Positions 31,558 to 40,170 of a stretch of DNA of 64,000 bases are shown piece after piece (within the stretch, counting starts at the first letter, position 1; the number at the start of each line of letters is the position of its first letter). Both the position numbers and the translations under genes were made by a program. A model generated the notes under the pieces. That model was not told the DNA's origin. It saw only the letters and a program-made list of their open reading frames with translations, and did no database searches. Source of the stretch: JACRCT01 sp049841135 (GTDB taxonomy: Bacteria > Myxococcota > Myxococcia > Myxococcales > UBA5297); contig JASGHK010000007.1 of assembly GCA_049841135.1 (NCBI GenBank), forward strand, positions 310,001 to 374,000, in the 5' to 3' direction.

Positions 31558-33903
31558 TCAGAGGGGCTGTACCGACCTGCTGCGCCACGCAAGCAGACCC
31601 ACGGCGGCCAGCAGCAGCGCCCCGAAGGCGGACGCCGCGACGCCCCAGCCGAGGAGCGGCGCCGAGTATTCGAGGCTGACGGGACCGGCCACGGCGTCGG
31701 GGACCACCACCGCGAGCTGCACCGCCGCCGCCCGCAGGATGGCGAGCTCCTTGCCGCCCTGACGCGCGCGCCAGCCCGGCCACCAGGGGCGCTTGAGCAC
31801 CGCGACCGCTCCGCCTTGGCCTTCGAGCTGCAGCTGTCCGCGCGTCGGCGACTCCCAGCGGACCTGGGCCGACGCGACGCCGCGACCGTCCGGAAGCGCC
31901 GCGGGTGCGGCCGTCCCCGGAGCGTCGAGGACGCGCACCACCTCGTCGGCTCTCGAGAAGCCTGCAACACGCTCGACGGCCTCGGCGCCGCTCGAGGCGA
32001 GGGTGGGCGCGCGAGCGATGCTCGCCGCCGGCATCGGCTCCGCGACCGCATACAGGTAGCCGACAAACGGCACCGGCTGCACGGACTCGAGGGGAACGAA
32101 CCCCGGCTGCACCGTCCGCGCGCGAGTGACGAGGTGCGTGCATCCCAACGCGAGAGCCGGACCGAGCGCGCCGACCGACTCGTCGAGGCGATCGCGGACG
32201 AGCGCGACCGTCTCGGCCTGTGCGCTGCTCAGGTACCAGTCCGGCACCGCGGGTCCGCCGCACTGCTGGAGGTTCGGCAGCAGATCGTTGAAGTCCGGCA
32301 GGACGTCCCCGTGCACGTCGAGCGGCTGTCCCGGCAAGTCGACGTGGACCGAGCCCAGGTGCTTGCCGTGGCAGAGCAGCGCCTGCTCAGGGGGCCCGAT
32401 GGCCGCACGGGCGGAGGGAGCTTCGGTGAGTGCCAGGTCCAGAGGAAGGAAGGCGGGGGTCGCGGCGAGCAGCGGCAGCGAGACCGCGAGTGCCGACCAG
32501 CGCGGGAGGATGAGCAGCACCGTGAGCGCGGTGGCGCACAGGATGGTCGAGAGGGTGCCGGCGTCGAGCAGGGTCGACGAGAGGACGGGCAGGCTCGACG
32601 AGGCGGAGCCGGCGGCGTTGGCGACTTTGCTCGCCAGAATGTCGATGTCCCCCGCGCGTACTCCGACCAGAGCCATGGCAGCCCCGGACGCGATGGTGGC
32701 CAGGCCGAGCGCGATGGCGAGCGCGCGCCGCGTCGAGCGGTGACGGGCCGCGCGGTCGAAGGAGCAGACCGCGACGACGAGGATGGCCAGGCTGGCGCCC
32801 ACGAAGTAGCGCGCCGGGTAGCGGAAGAGGCCGAGGAAGGGCAGGGCCCGCAGGAGCGCGGGGAAGAAGGGGGTCTGGGCGCCCAGGGACATCAAGGTCA
32901 AGAGCAGCGCGGCGAGGGCCGCTGTCCGCACGCGGCGCAGCCAGAAGCCCGCCAACGCGGCGGCGAAGGCCGCGAGGCCGAGCAGCGGCGTCGTGTTCCA
33001 GGCGGGCTGGGTCAACGCGTTGCCGAGCCAGGCCGTGCGCAGCGAGGCGTTGCCGCGGACGCGGTCGGTCGTGTCGAGCTGCCAGAGCACACCGAAGAGC
33101 TCCGGCGCCGCCAGCGGCCAGCTCTCCACGTGCTCGGGGGAAGCGCCCTTGGCCCGGGCCGAGGCCTCGCGCAGGCCCAGCGCCGGCAGCCACTGGATCC
33201 CGCCCAGCAACAGCCCGACAACGAGGCTGGAGGCGGCGAGCGCGGCTCGAAGCGGTCTTCGTCTCCGGACGAGCGAGACGGTGAGCTCCAAGAGGACGAT
33301 GGCGCAGGCGATCCCGAAGCCCTGCGGATCGCCGCTGAGCAGCGTCAGCGCCAGCGCCGCGCTGGTCACTGTGAGCCCCGCCGCAGCCCACCGCCGCGAC
33401 GCCAGCGCCCAGCGCGCGCCGGCCCAGGCCCAGGGCAGCCACGCCGCAGCCGCGAGGAAGGGGCCGTGGAGGATGAGGTTGAGCACGCTGCCGCACAGCG
33501 GGTAGGCGACCCCGAGCGCGACGCGCGAGATCGGGCGGACCCTGAACGACGCCGCGAGCAGGACGGCGCCGGCCGCCGCGAGGGCCAGGTGCAGCGGCAC
33601 GAAGAGCGAGGCCGCCGTCTCGGCCGAGTAGGGCAGCAGGAGCCAGGTCGCCGGGTAGAAGACGCCCGATTGCAGCTCCGCGAGCAGCGGCCCGCCTCCG
33701 CCGAGCGCAAGGTCGAGCGCGAAGCCCTGCTCGAGGCCGCGACGAACCGCACACTGCATCCCCAGGAGGATTCGCGAGTGGTCGACGCCCTGGTAGCGCA
33801 GCCCCGCGAGGATCGGCGCGAGCGTCGCCAAGCCCACCAGGATCCCCGTGCCGGCGGCCTGGGCAGCGAGGGCGCGGCGCGCGCGGGAGACGAGGGGCTT
33901 CAT
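31558..33903 (-). CDS. YfhO-like polytopic membrane protein
   Basis: The protein has 781 residues with ATG at 33903-33901. A dozen or so hydrophobic helices span residues about 15-500. Polar motifs are GVDHSRILLG after helix 1 and LPFLGLFRYPARYFVGASL in the middle, the latter typical of YfhO/GT-C membrane proteins. A periplasmic domain of about 220 residues (LPDFNDLLPNLQQCGG; later WWPGWRARQGGKEL) and a last helix before RSRSVQPL complete it. Family members are thought to glycosylate envelope polymers such as lipoteichoic acid; the acceptor here is unknown. Confidence 0.8.
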   Translation of the reverse strand: MKPLVSRARRALAAQAAGTGILVGLATLAPILAGLRYQGVDHSRILLGMQCAVRRGLEQGFALDLALGGGGPLLAELQSGVFYPATWLLLPYSAETAASLFVPLHLALAAAGAVLLAASFRVRPISRVALGVAYPLCGSVLNLILHGPFLAAAAWLPWAWAGARWALASRRWAAAGLTVTSAALALTLLSGDPQGFGIACAIVLLELTVSLVRRRRPLRAALAASSLVVGLLLGGIQWLPALGLREASARAKGASPEHVESWPLAAPELFGVLWQLDTTDRVRGNASLRTAWLGNALTQPAWNTTPLLGLAAFAAALAGFWLRRVRTAALAALLLTLMSLGAQTPFFPALLRALPFLGLFRYPARYFVGASLAILVVAVCSFDRAARHRSTRRALAIALGLATIASGAAMALVGVRAGDIDILASKVANAAGSASSSLPVLSSTLLDAGTLSTILCATALTVLLILPRWSALAVSLPLLAATPAFLPLDLALTEAPSARAAIGPPEQALLCHGKHLGSVHVDLPGQPLDVHGDVLPDFNDLLPNLQQCGGPAVPDWYLSSAQAETVALVRDRLDESVGALGPALALGCTHLVTRARTVQPGFVPLESVQPVPFVGYLYAVAEPMPAASIARAPTLASSGAEAVERVAGFSRADEVVRVLDAPGTAAPAALPDGRGVASAQVRWESPTRGQLQLEGQGGAVAVLKRPWWPGWRARQGGKELAILRAAAVQLAVVVPDAVAGPVSLEYSAPLLGWGVAASAFGALLLAAVGLLAWRSRSVQPL

Positions 33904-33910
33904 GGTCGAG

Positions 33911-34375
33911 CTACGGCCCGATCGGCCGCTCCATGTGGAACGCCTGCTGGCCGCCGTCGTACTGCCCGAAGTCGCCCGCGAGCTTCTTGAAGCCGAAGGA
34001 GGTGAACAGGTGCTGGGCCCGCGCGTTGGAGTCCGCCACCGAAAGGCGCATCGCCCGGACCGGAGCCTGCTCGGCGACCCGCTCGCAGGTGGTCACCGCG
34101 TGCTGGAGCAGCATCCGGCCGATGCCCTTGCCCTGGTGTTCCGGCGCCACCGCGATGGCCAGCACGTCGCCCACCAGCGTCCTCCCCTCCGGGAAGAAGG
34201 CGAGCATGACGAAGCCGGTCCGCTCGCCCTCCGACTCGCTGACGGACGTCATCACACCGGCCGTCTGGAACCACTTCGGCAGCAGCGTGCGGTAGTCGCC
34301 GTAGACGGTGAACACCTCGCCGGACAGCTCGCCGACGAAGTCGATGTCCCGGGAGGTGGCGTTGCGGACGAGCAC
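33911..34375 (-). CDS. GNAT family N-acetyltransferase
   Basis: The protein has about 154 residues from GTG 34375 (VLVRNATSRDIDFV). It has the acetyl-CoA loop VAPEHQGKGIGRMLLQHAV (motif A) and the C-terminal NARAQHLFTSFGFKKL (motif B), typical of GNAT acyltransferases. The acceptor is not predictable. The start is uncertain because the open frame continues upstream with non-family sequence. It lies 7 bp upstream of the YfhO-like gene on the same strand. Confidence 0.83.
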   Translation of the reverse strand: MLVRNATSRDIDFVGELSGEVFTVYGDYRTLLPKWFQTAGVMTSVSESEGERTGFVMLAFFPEGRTLVGDVLAIAVAPEHQGKGIGRMLLQHAVTTCERVAEQAPVRAMRLSVADSNARAQHLFTSFGFKKLAGDFGQYDGGQQAFHMERPIGP

Positions 34376-34566
34376 GAGGTCGATGGTGCGACGCCTGGAC
34401 GGCCGGCTCAAGTTTTCCGCGCCCCGTGAAGAGCCCTCGGACCTGGCGCGTCCACCGAACGATGCGTGCCGCGGCCGGGCGATGCCGCACTCGGGCGCCT
34501 TTCTTCCTTCGGCTTTCTGCGCTGGTAAGCTAGCCGCCGACCTGACGCTGCTGCGGAGACGGACGA

Positions 34567-35835
34567 ATGCGAACGCTGCTGATCTGCCTGGCGACCTTGC
34601 TCCTCGCCTCGACGGCCCGAGCCGCCGAGGCCGAGCCCGACCCGCTCGCGCCGATCGTGCCCGAGAACGAGGCCAAGCCTGCGCCGAAGAAGGCAGCGCC
34701 CAAGGCGAAGAAGGCGGAGGCCAAGCCTGCCCCCAAGAAGGAGGCCGAGCCGGTCGCCGAGACCAAGCCGGCCGGGGATCCGGCCAAGGAAGAGTCCGCC
34801 AAGGAAGAGCCCGAAAAGGCGGAAGCGGCCAAGGATCCGGCCAAGGAACCTGCGAAGGAGCCGGCGGCCGCCGAGCCGGCAAAGCCCGAGCCCGCCAAGG
34901 CGCCGCCAGCCAAGGCCGAGAAGCCCAAGGGACCCAAGCCCAAGCCGCCGCCTCCTCCTCCGGTCCTGGCCCACGTCGTTCCCTTCGTCGACCCCACCGT
35001 CGTCGGCCCGGCGTGCGACGAGGCCTGCCTCAAGAGCACCGTCCCGCGCCTGAAGGGCCGCGCGGGAGTGAAGAAGGCGACCGTCGAAGGAATGAGCATC
35101 GTCCTCGAGGTGCAGGCCGGCGCGTTCAAGCCCGGTGAGGTGCTGCGCGGCCTGGAGGGCATGCGGGTCGAGATGCGGCCGCCCTACAAGGGAATCGAGC
35201 TGCACTTCGTCGCCGACGGCCCGTTCCCGCCCGTCTCGCGGCTGGAGAACGACGTGCTGATCGTCGAGGTCGACGAGAGCGCCCGGAAGGCCGTGGAGAC
35301 GGCCGCTCACACCCGCGTGCCGACGAAGTTCAAGTGCGTCGGAAAGCTGACCGGCAACGACGTCTACGAGGCCATCCTGACCCGCTACGAGGAGGAGAAG
35401 CGTCCTCCGATGGCGATGGTCCCGTTCATGGCCGAGGCCGACGTCGACGGCGACAGGCGGCCCGACCTGTACCTGCGGCTCGAGGGCGTCGGGGAGCTCG
35501 TGGTCTTCAACCCCAAGGACGGCGAGCTCAAGGCCACCGTGATCAAGGAAGGGGACTCCGAGGCGCTGCCCCGCTGCGACATGACGCCGATGAAGTTCGT
35601 GCGCTCCGTCCCCAAGCAGAAGGTCAAGTGCATGACCCCCACCCCCCACTCCGGGGATGCCATCGAGCGCGTGGTCCTCAACAAGTCCAACGAGATGGTG
35701 CTCTTCAACGCCGGCAAGTTCGCCACCTGCGAGCCGCTGGGCGAGGGCGCTCTGCCCACGGTGCCGCGCCCCAAGGCGCCCCCCGGCAAGGACAAGAAGG
35801 ACGACAAGAAGAAGGGCAGCGACGACGACTGGTAG
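34567..35835 (+). CDS. Secreted protein with Ala/Lys/Pro/Glu-rich spacer
   Basis: The protein has 422 residues with ATG at 34567. A Sec signal (LLICLATLLLASTARA) ends near residue 20. Residues about 30-135 are a low-complexity AKP/E-rich spacer (KPAPKKAAPKAKKAEAKP, PPPPP), as in periplasm- or envelope-spanning linkers. A small domain at about 140-215 with paired Cys (ACDEACLKSTVPRLKGRAGV) and VRRL-type strands looks heavy-metal-associated-like. The rest (PFMAEADVDGDRRPDLYLRL) has one EF-hand-like Asp cluster. The tail is again charged (KDKKDDKKKGSDDDW). Family unknown. It precedes the lipoprotein operon. Confidence 0.68.
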   Translation: MRTLLICLATLLLASTARAAEAEPDPLAPIVPENEAKPAPKKAAPKAKKAEAKPAPKKEAEPVAETKPAGDPAKEESAKEEPEKAEAAKDPAKEPAKEPAAAEPAKPEPAKAPPAKAEKPKGPKPKPPPPPPVLAHVVPFVDPTVVGPACDEACLKSTVPRLKGRAGVKKATVEGMSIVLEVQAGAFKPGEVLRGLEGMRVEMRPPYKGIELHFVADGPFPPVSRLENDVLIVEVDESARKAVETAAHTRVPTKFKCVGKLTGNDVYEAILTRYEEEKRPPMAMVPFMAEADVDGDRRPDLYLRLEGVGELVVFNPKDGELKATVIKEGDSEALPRCDMTPMKFVRSVPKQKVKCMTPTPHSGDAIERVVLNKSNEMVLFNAGKFATCEPLGEGALPTVPRPKAPPGKDKKDDKKKGSDDDW

Positions 35836-36036
35836 CCGGCCGCGCGCGAGTCGGGCAGGCGTCGGGCGTCGTCGGGCGTCGTCGTCCTCCCCCGCCCGGA
35901 CAGGCCGGCGCGGCAGGCGATTCCACCAGTGGATTCGGGGCGTCACTGCCGCTACGATCACCGCCTTCGAATGCGGCGCCCCGGTCGGCCGGCGGGCGGC
36001 GCCCCGTGCGGACGTGAACGGAAGGACAAGGCAGCA

Positions 36037-37167
36037 ATGACTCGCCGCACGGCCCTCTTCACCGTCGCGCTGGCCCTCGGCACCCTGGCTCTGCAGGGCT
36101 GCAACGAGGACCGGATCATCGAACGGCCCCCGCCCGGCTTCCGCCAGGACGTCTTCGCCCAGGACGCCGCCGCGAAGATCGACGTGCTCTGGGTGGTCGA
36201 CAACTCCGCCTCGATGCAGCCCGAGCAGGAGGAGCTGGCGACGAGCTTCACCCGCTTCATGGAGCTCTTCAGCCGCGGCCAGGTCGACTACCGGATCGCG
36301 GTGACCACCACCGACGTCTTCAACGACGAGGGCCTGTTCATCGGCAACCCGGAGATCGTCGACCCCTCGCTCTCGGACCCGGTCGCCGCCTTCCAGAAGA
36401 ACGTGAAGGTGGGCACCGGCGGCAAGGGCCACGAGGAGGCGTTCGAGGCGGCGCGCCGGGCCATCGATCGCGAGAAGCAGGCGGCCTCGGTCGTGCTTGG
36501 CGAGCGCGCGGCCTGCGTCGCCGCCTGTCCCGGCGGCGGGAGCGAGAGCTGCAAGGACAGCTGCGCGGCCGCGCACATGCCGCGCTTCATGCGGCCCGAG
36601 GCCCACCTCTACATCATCTTCGTCTCCGACGAGGACGAGCAGAGCTTCGGCGAGATCCGCTACTACCAGCGCTACTTCGAGGAGTCCCTGGGCACCGGCA
36701 ACGAGGGCGCGGTGAGCGTGGCGGTCATCGTCGGCGACGTGCCCAGCCCGCCCTGCGACGCCACCGCCGGCACCCGCTACGTCGCGCTGGCCCAGGCCAT
36801 GAGCGGCATCGTCGGGTCCATCTGCGACGCCACCTTCGACAAGCAGCTCGAGAAGATCGCCCTCGACGCCGCGGGGCTCAAGCGCAAGTTCGGCCTGTCC
36901 AAGAAGCCGGACACCACCACGCTGGAGCCGACCGTGAAGTACCGCTGCGACACGCCGGCGGCGCAGATGGGCCGCTGCGACAAGGTGGAGAGGGACTGCG
37001 CGGGCAAGCCGCCGGAGACGCAGGGAATCCTCTGCACGCCTCCGCAGGGCGAGCCCAACGGCTGGACCTTCGAGATCTCGACCAACGCGCTGTTCTTCCA
37101 GGGCGACTCGGTGCCCGGGCTGCGCAGCGTGCTCGTGGTCAGCTACCAGGCGGCGGACGGCATCTGA
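36037..37167 (+). CDS. VWA-domain lipoprotein
   Basis: The protein has 376 residues with ATG at 36037. The lipobox LALQGC places the lipid Cys at residue 22. A von Willebrand factor A-like domain has the MIDAS motif DNSASM (DxSxS) in VLWVVDNSASMQPEQEEL. A Cys cluster (ACVAACPGGGSESC) and IIFVSDEDEQSFGE follow. Such lipoproteins mediate metal-dependent adhesion or scaffold surface complexes. The stop overlaps the next start (TGATG at 37165-37169), so it heads an operon of surface lipoproteins extending to 45052. Confidence 0.87.
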   Translation: MTRRTALFTVALALGTLALQGCNEDRIIERPPPGFRQDVFAQDAAAKIDVLWVVDNSASMQPEQEELATSFTRFMELFSRGQVDYRIAVTTTDVFNDEGLFIGNPEIVDPSLSDPVAAFQKNVKVGTGGKGHEEAFEAARRAIDREKQAASVVLGERAACVAACPGGGSESCKDSCAAAHMPRFMRPEAHLYIIFVSDEDEQSFGEIRYYQRYFEESLGTGNEGAVSVAVIVGDVPSPPCDATAGTRYVALAQAMSGIVGSICDATFDKQLEKIALDAAGLKRKFGLSKKPDTTTLEPTVKYRCDTPAAQMGRCDKVERDCAGKPPETQGILCTPPQGEPNGWTFEISTNALFFQGDSVPGLRSVLVVSYQAADGI

Positions 37168-38606
37168 TGAGCGAGCTGCGCGCACACCTGCTGGGCCTGG
37201 CCCTCTTCGCGGCGGCGTTCGCCGTGGCGTGCTCCGAGGGTCCGACGGTCAAGACCGAGCCGAAGATCGAGCTGACGCAGGAGAGCGTCGAGTTCGGCAA
37301 CGTGCCGGTGCTCAACGAGGCGGTGCAGAAGCTCGAGGTCCGCAACGCTGGGCGCGCGCCGCTGACCATCGAGTCGGCGGAGGTGCAGGAGACCGGGGCG
37401 GCCTTCGCGGTGCGCGCCGCGCCCACCACCATCGGCGCCGGCGAGGGCGGGTTCGTCGAGCTGGTGTTCGTGCCGGCCAAGCTCGCGCCGTACCAGGCGA
37501 CGCTGATGGTCCACAGCGACGACCTGGAGAGCCCCGCGCTCGAGGTGCCGCTGACCGGCACCGGCTTCACGGTGGCGACGCTGGAGGCCGACAAGGCGCT
37601 CGACTTCGGCGAGGTCTGCGAGGGGACCGAGTCGGTGGGGACGCTCACCCTCAAGTCCACCGGCACCGCGGACCTCATCCTCGAGGAGATCCGCTTCGCC
37701 GACGGCACCGCGCCGGAGTTCCAGTTCGTCTCCTCGACCCGCACGCCGGCCACGGTGGCCCAGGGCGGCGAGCTGCAGCTGGCGGTGCGACTGTCGACGA
37801 CCGAGGCCTCGGCGGCGTTCCTGTCCGGCGCGGTGCTGGTTACCGGCACCGACCCGGCGCACCGCACGGTCTCCATCCCGCTTTCGGCGCGCGTCAACCG
37901 CGCCCCCAAGCCGGCCGTCGCCGACATCCCCAACGCGGCGCCGGGCGCGACGGTGACGCTCGACGGCTCGGGCTCGACCGACCCGGACAACGACCTGCCG
38001 CTGACCTACGCGTGGACGCTCAAGTCCTCGCCGCTCGGCTCGCGCACCCAGCCGGCGCCGCAGGACCAGGCCAAGACGCAGCTCACGCTCGACCTGCCGG
38101 GCCAGTACACGGTGGGGCTGACGGTGGCCGACTCTGCCGGCTGCGTCTCCAAGCCCTTCTACAAGGACGTCCTCGCCAAGCCCGCGCAGCAGCTGCTGGT
38201 CGAGCTGGTCTGGGACAACCTCGACCCCGACCTCGACCTGCACATGACCCCGGACGGCACCGACTTCTTCGGGCCGCAGGACTGCTACTTCGCCGACGGC
38301 CACACCCGCCCAGACTGGGGCAACCCGGCCGGCAACCCGACGCTCGACCGCGACGCGCTCACCGGCTACGGCCCGGAGATCATCAGCTACGGCGAGCCGC
38401 TGCCTGGCAAGTTCAAGGTGATGGTCGACTACTTCTCGGACCACCGGAGCAAGAAGCCTGCGACGCTGGCCACGGTGCGCGTCTACGAGTTCGGTGTGGT
38501 CAAGGCCGAGGTGCGGCGCACGCTGTACCAGGAAGGCCGGCAGTGGCAGGTGCTGACCATCGACTGGCCGGGCGGGGCCATCACCAACATCGACGTGGTG
38601 CAGTGA
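37167..38606 (+). CDS. Choice-of-anchor D/PKD/YfaP-like lipoprotein
   Basis: The protein has 479 residues. The lipobox FAVAC puts Cys at residue 22. Two ASH (choice-of-anchor D) immunoglobulin-like domains lie at about 35-140 and 145-245 (VEFGNVPVLNEAVQKLEV; LDFGEVCEGTESVGTLTL). A PKD-like domain follows at about 250-335 (GATVTLDGSGSTDPDND, YTVGLTVADSAG). The C-terminal 150 residues resemble YfaP/DUF2135 domains (LVWDNLDPDLDLHMTPDG, FKVMVDYFSDH). The architecture is an extended surface stalk with a terminal binding domain. It overlaps the genes on both sides by one base (ATG within TGATG), implying translational coupling. Confidence 0.86.
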   Translation: MSELRAHLLGLALFAAAFAVACSEGPTVKTEPKIELTQESVEFGNVPVLNEAVQKLEVRNAGRAPLTIESAEVQETGAAFAVRAAPTTIGAGEGGFVELVFVPAKLAPYQATLMVHSDDLESPALEVPLTGTGFTVATLEADKALDFGEVCEGTESVGTLTLKSTGTADLILEEIRFADGTAPEFQFVSSTRTPATVAQGGELQLAVRLSTTEASAAFLSGAVLVTGTDPAHRTVSIPLSARVNRAPKPAVADIPNAAPGATVTLDGSGSTDPDNDLPLTYAWTLKSSPLGSRTQPAPQDQAKTQLTLDLPGQYTVGLTVADSAGCVSKPFYKDVLAKPAQQLLVELVWDNLDPDLDLHMTPDGTDFFGPQDCYFADGHTRPDWGNPAGNPTLDRDALTGYGPEIISYGEPLPGKFKVMVDYFSDHRSKKPATLATVRVYEFGVVKAEVRRTLYQEGRQWQVLTIDWPGGAITNIDVVQ

Positions 38607-40162
38607 TGGCGACGCGCACTGAACGATACGTCGGAGCTGCCGGCCTCCGAGCCGGGACGGTCGGACGGTCGGACGGTGGGCTGACGCTCCTCCCGCTCGC
38701 GGCCGCGCTGCTGCTGTGCGCCTGCCCGTCCAAGAACCCCACTCCGCCGGGCGCCGACGCCGGCACCCGCGAGTGCACCACCCGCGCCGACTGCAAGGCC
38801 AAGGGCGGCGACCTCGAGCAGATGACGTGCCTGCCGGACTTCACCTGCGGCCAGTGCTCGAGCGATGGCCAATGCGAGCTGCGCGAGAAGTGCGACCCGA
38901 CGAAGCGTTTGTGCGGGTTCAAGACGGGCTGGGGTGACGACTGCTCCGCCAACGCCGACTGCACCGCCGGCCAGCGCTGCGTGCAGGGGCTATGCGTCTC
39001 CGAGAAGGACGCGGTGCTCTGCTCCGCCGGCCGGTGCCTGGCCGACGGGATGCGCTGCAACCAGGCCAACGGCGTGTGCGAGGAGGACATCGGCTGCCTG
39101 TCCGACAAGGACTGCTCCACCGGCGAGCTGTGCAACGTGCCCACCAACGCCTGCGTCCTGCGCTGCAGCGAGGAGACGCAGGCCACGGTCTGCGGCGCCG
39201 GCCAGAAGTGCTTGGACAGCCGTTGCACCGACTGCGCCGACAGCTCCGACTGCCCGGGCGGCATGGTCTGCGATCGCGGCCGGCTGACCTGCGTCGTCGA
39301 CGGCTCGGCGCGCTGCCTCTCCGACCGCGACTGCTCGGCCGGGCTCACCTGCAACCGCGCCACCGGGTTCTGCACGCCCACGCCGCCGCCGTGCCTGTCG
39401 AACGAGGACTGCTTCAGCGACGAGCGCTGCGACATCGCCGCCGGCAAGTGCGTCAAGCGCGCCTGCCAGCCCGACCGCTACGAGCCCAACGCCGCGATGG
39501 CCGAGGCCGCGCCGATCGTCTCCGGCGACTACGCGAACCTGACGCTCTGCGACGGCGAGCAGGATTGGTACTCGGTCAAGCTCACCCGCGGCGACCGCTT
39601 CGACGTCTTCGTGGACGCCGACCCGCTCTTCCAGGACGTGATGGACACGCGGCTGCTCGACGGCACGGGCCGGGTGCTGGGGCAGGGGGCGCTGGCGCTG
39701 GACCGGACCGTCTCGCTGGACGGCACCTACTACCTGCGGATGCAGACGAGCGACGCGTTCGTCGACTACGGCCTGCGCATCGCCATCTCGCGCGGGACGC
39801 CGTGTGACGACGACGCGTTCGAGCCCAACGACACCGCGGCCAGCGCCGCCTCGCTCCACGACCAGGGCGACTACGACAAGCTGACCGTGTGCGGCCTGGA
39901 CCGCGACTGGTTCCTCTTGGACGTGCCGGCCGGCAAGAAGCTGCGCGTCGAGCTCAACTATGTGCCGACCGAGGGCGCCGCGGACCTGTTCGTGTTCGCG
40001 AAGGATGGGACGACGCAGCTCGGCGCGGACCAGGTGACGAACCCGGTCCAGACGGTGGTGGTGGAGGCGGCGGCGATCGTGGACGGGCAGGTGCTGATCG
40101 AAGTGGCCTCGCTCGACGAGCGGGCCTCCGCCGAGTACTGGCTGCACGTGGCGTACGAATAG
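38606..40162 (+). CDS. Dickkopf-like cysteine-rich lipoprotein with two PPC domains
   Basis: The protein has 518 residues with ATG at 38606, overlapping the previous TGA. A hydrophobic segment (LTLLPLAAALLLCAC) acts as lipoprotein signal. Residues about 55-290 have repeated C-x-D/C motifs of Dickkopf N-terminal or EGF-like type (CSANADCTAGQRCVQGLC, CLSDKDCSTGELC). Two pre-peptidase C-terminal (PPC) beta-domains follow, beginning DRYEPNAAM and DDAFEPNDTA and each containing a DWY/DWF core (EQDWYSVKL; DRDWFLLDV). It is a predicted surface-exposed, disulfide-rich protein. Part of the lipoprotein operon. Confidence 0.85.
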   Translation: MATRTERYVGAAGLRAGTVGRSDGGLTLLPLAAALLLCACPSKNPTPPGADAGTRECTTRADCKAKGGDLEQMTCLPDFTCGQCSSDGQCELREKCDPTKRLCGFKTGWGDDCSANADCTAGQRCVQGLCVSEKDAVLCSAGRCLADGMRCNQANGVCEEDIGCLSDKDCSTGELCNVPTNACVLRCSEETQATVCGAGQKCLDSRCTDCADSSDCPGGMVCDRGRLTCVVDGSARCLSDRDCSAGLTCNRATGFCTPTPPPCLSNEDCFSDERCDIAAGKCVKRACQPDRYEPNAAMAEAAPIVSGDYANLTLCDGEQDWYSVKLTRGDRFDVFVDADPLFQDVMDTRLLDGTGRVLGQGALALDRTVSLDGTYYLRMQTSDAFVDYGLRIAISRGTPCDDDAFEPNDTAASAASLHDQGDYDKLTVCGLDRDWFLLDVPAGKKLRVELNYVPTEGAADLFVFAKDGTTQLGADQVTNPVQTVVVEAAAIVDGQVLIEVASLDERASAEYWLHVAYE

Positions 40163-40170
40163 GGTGCTTC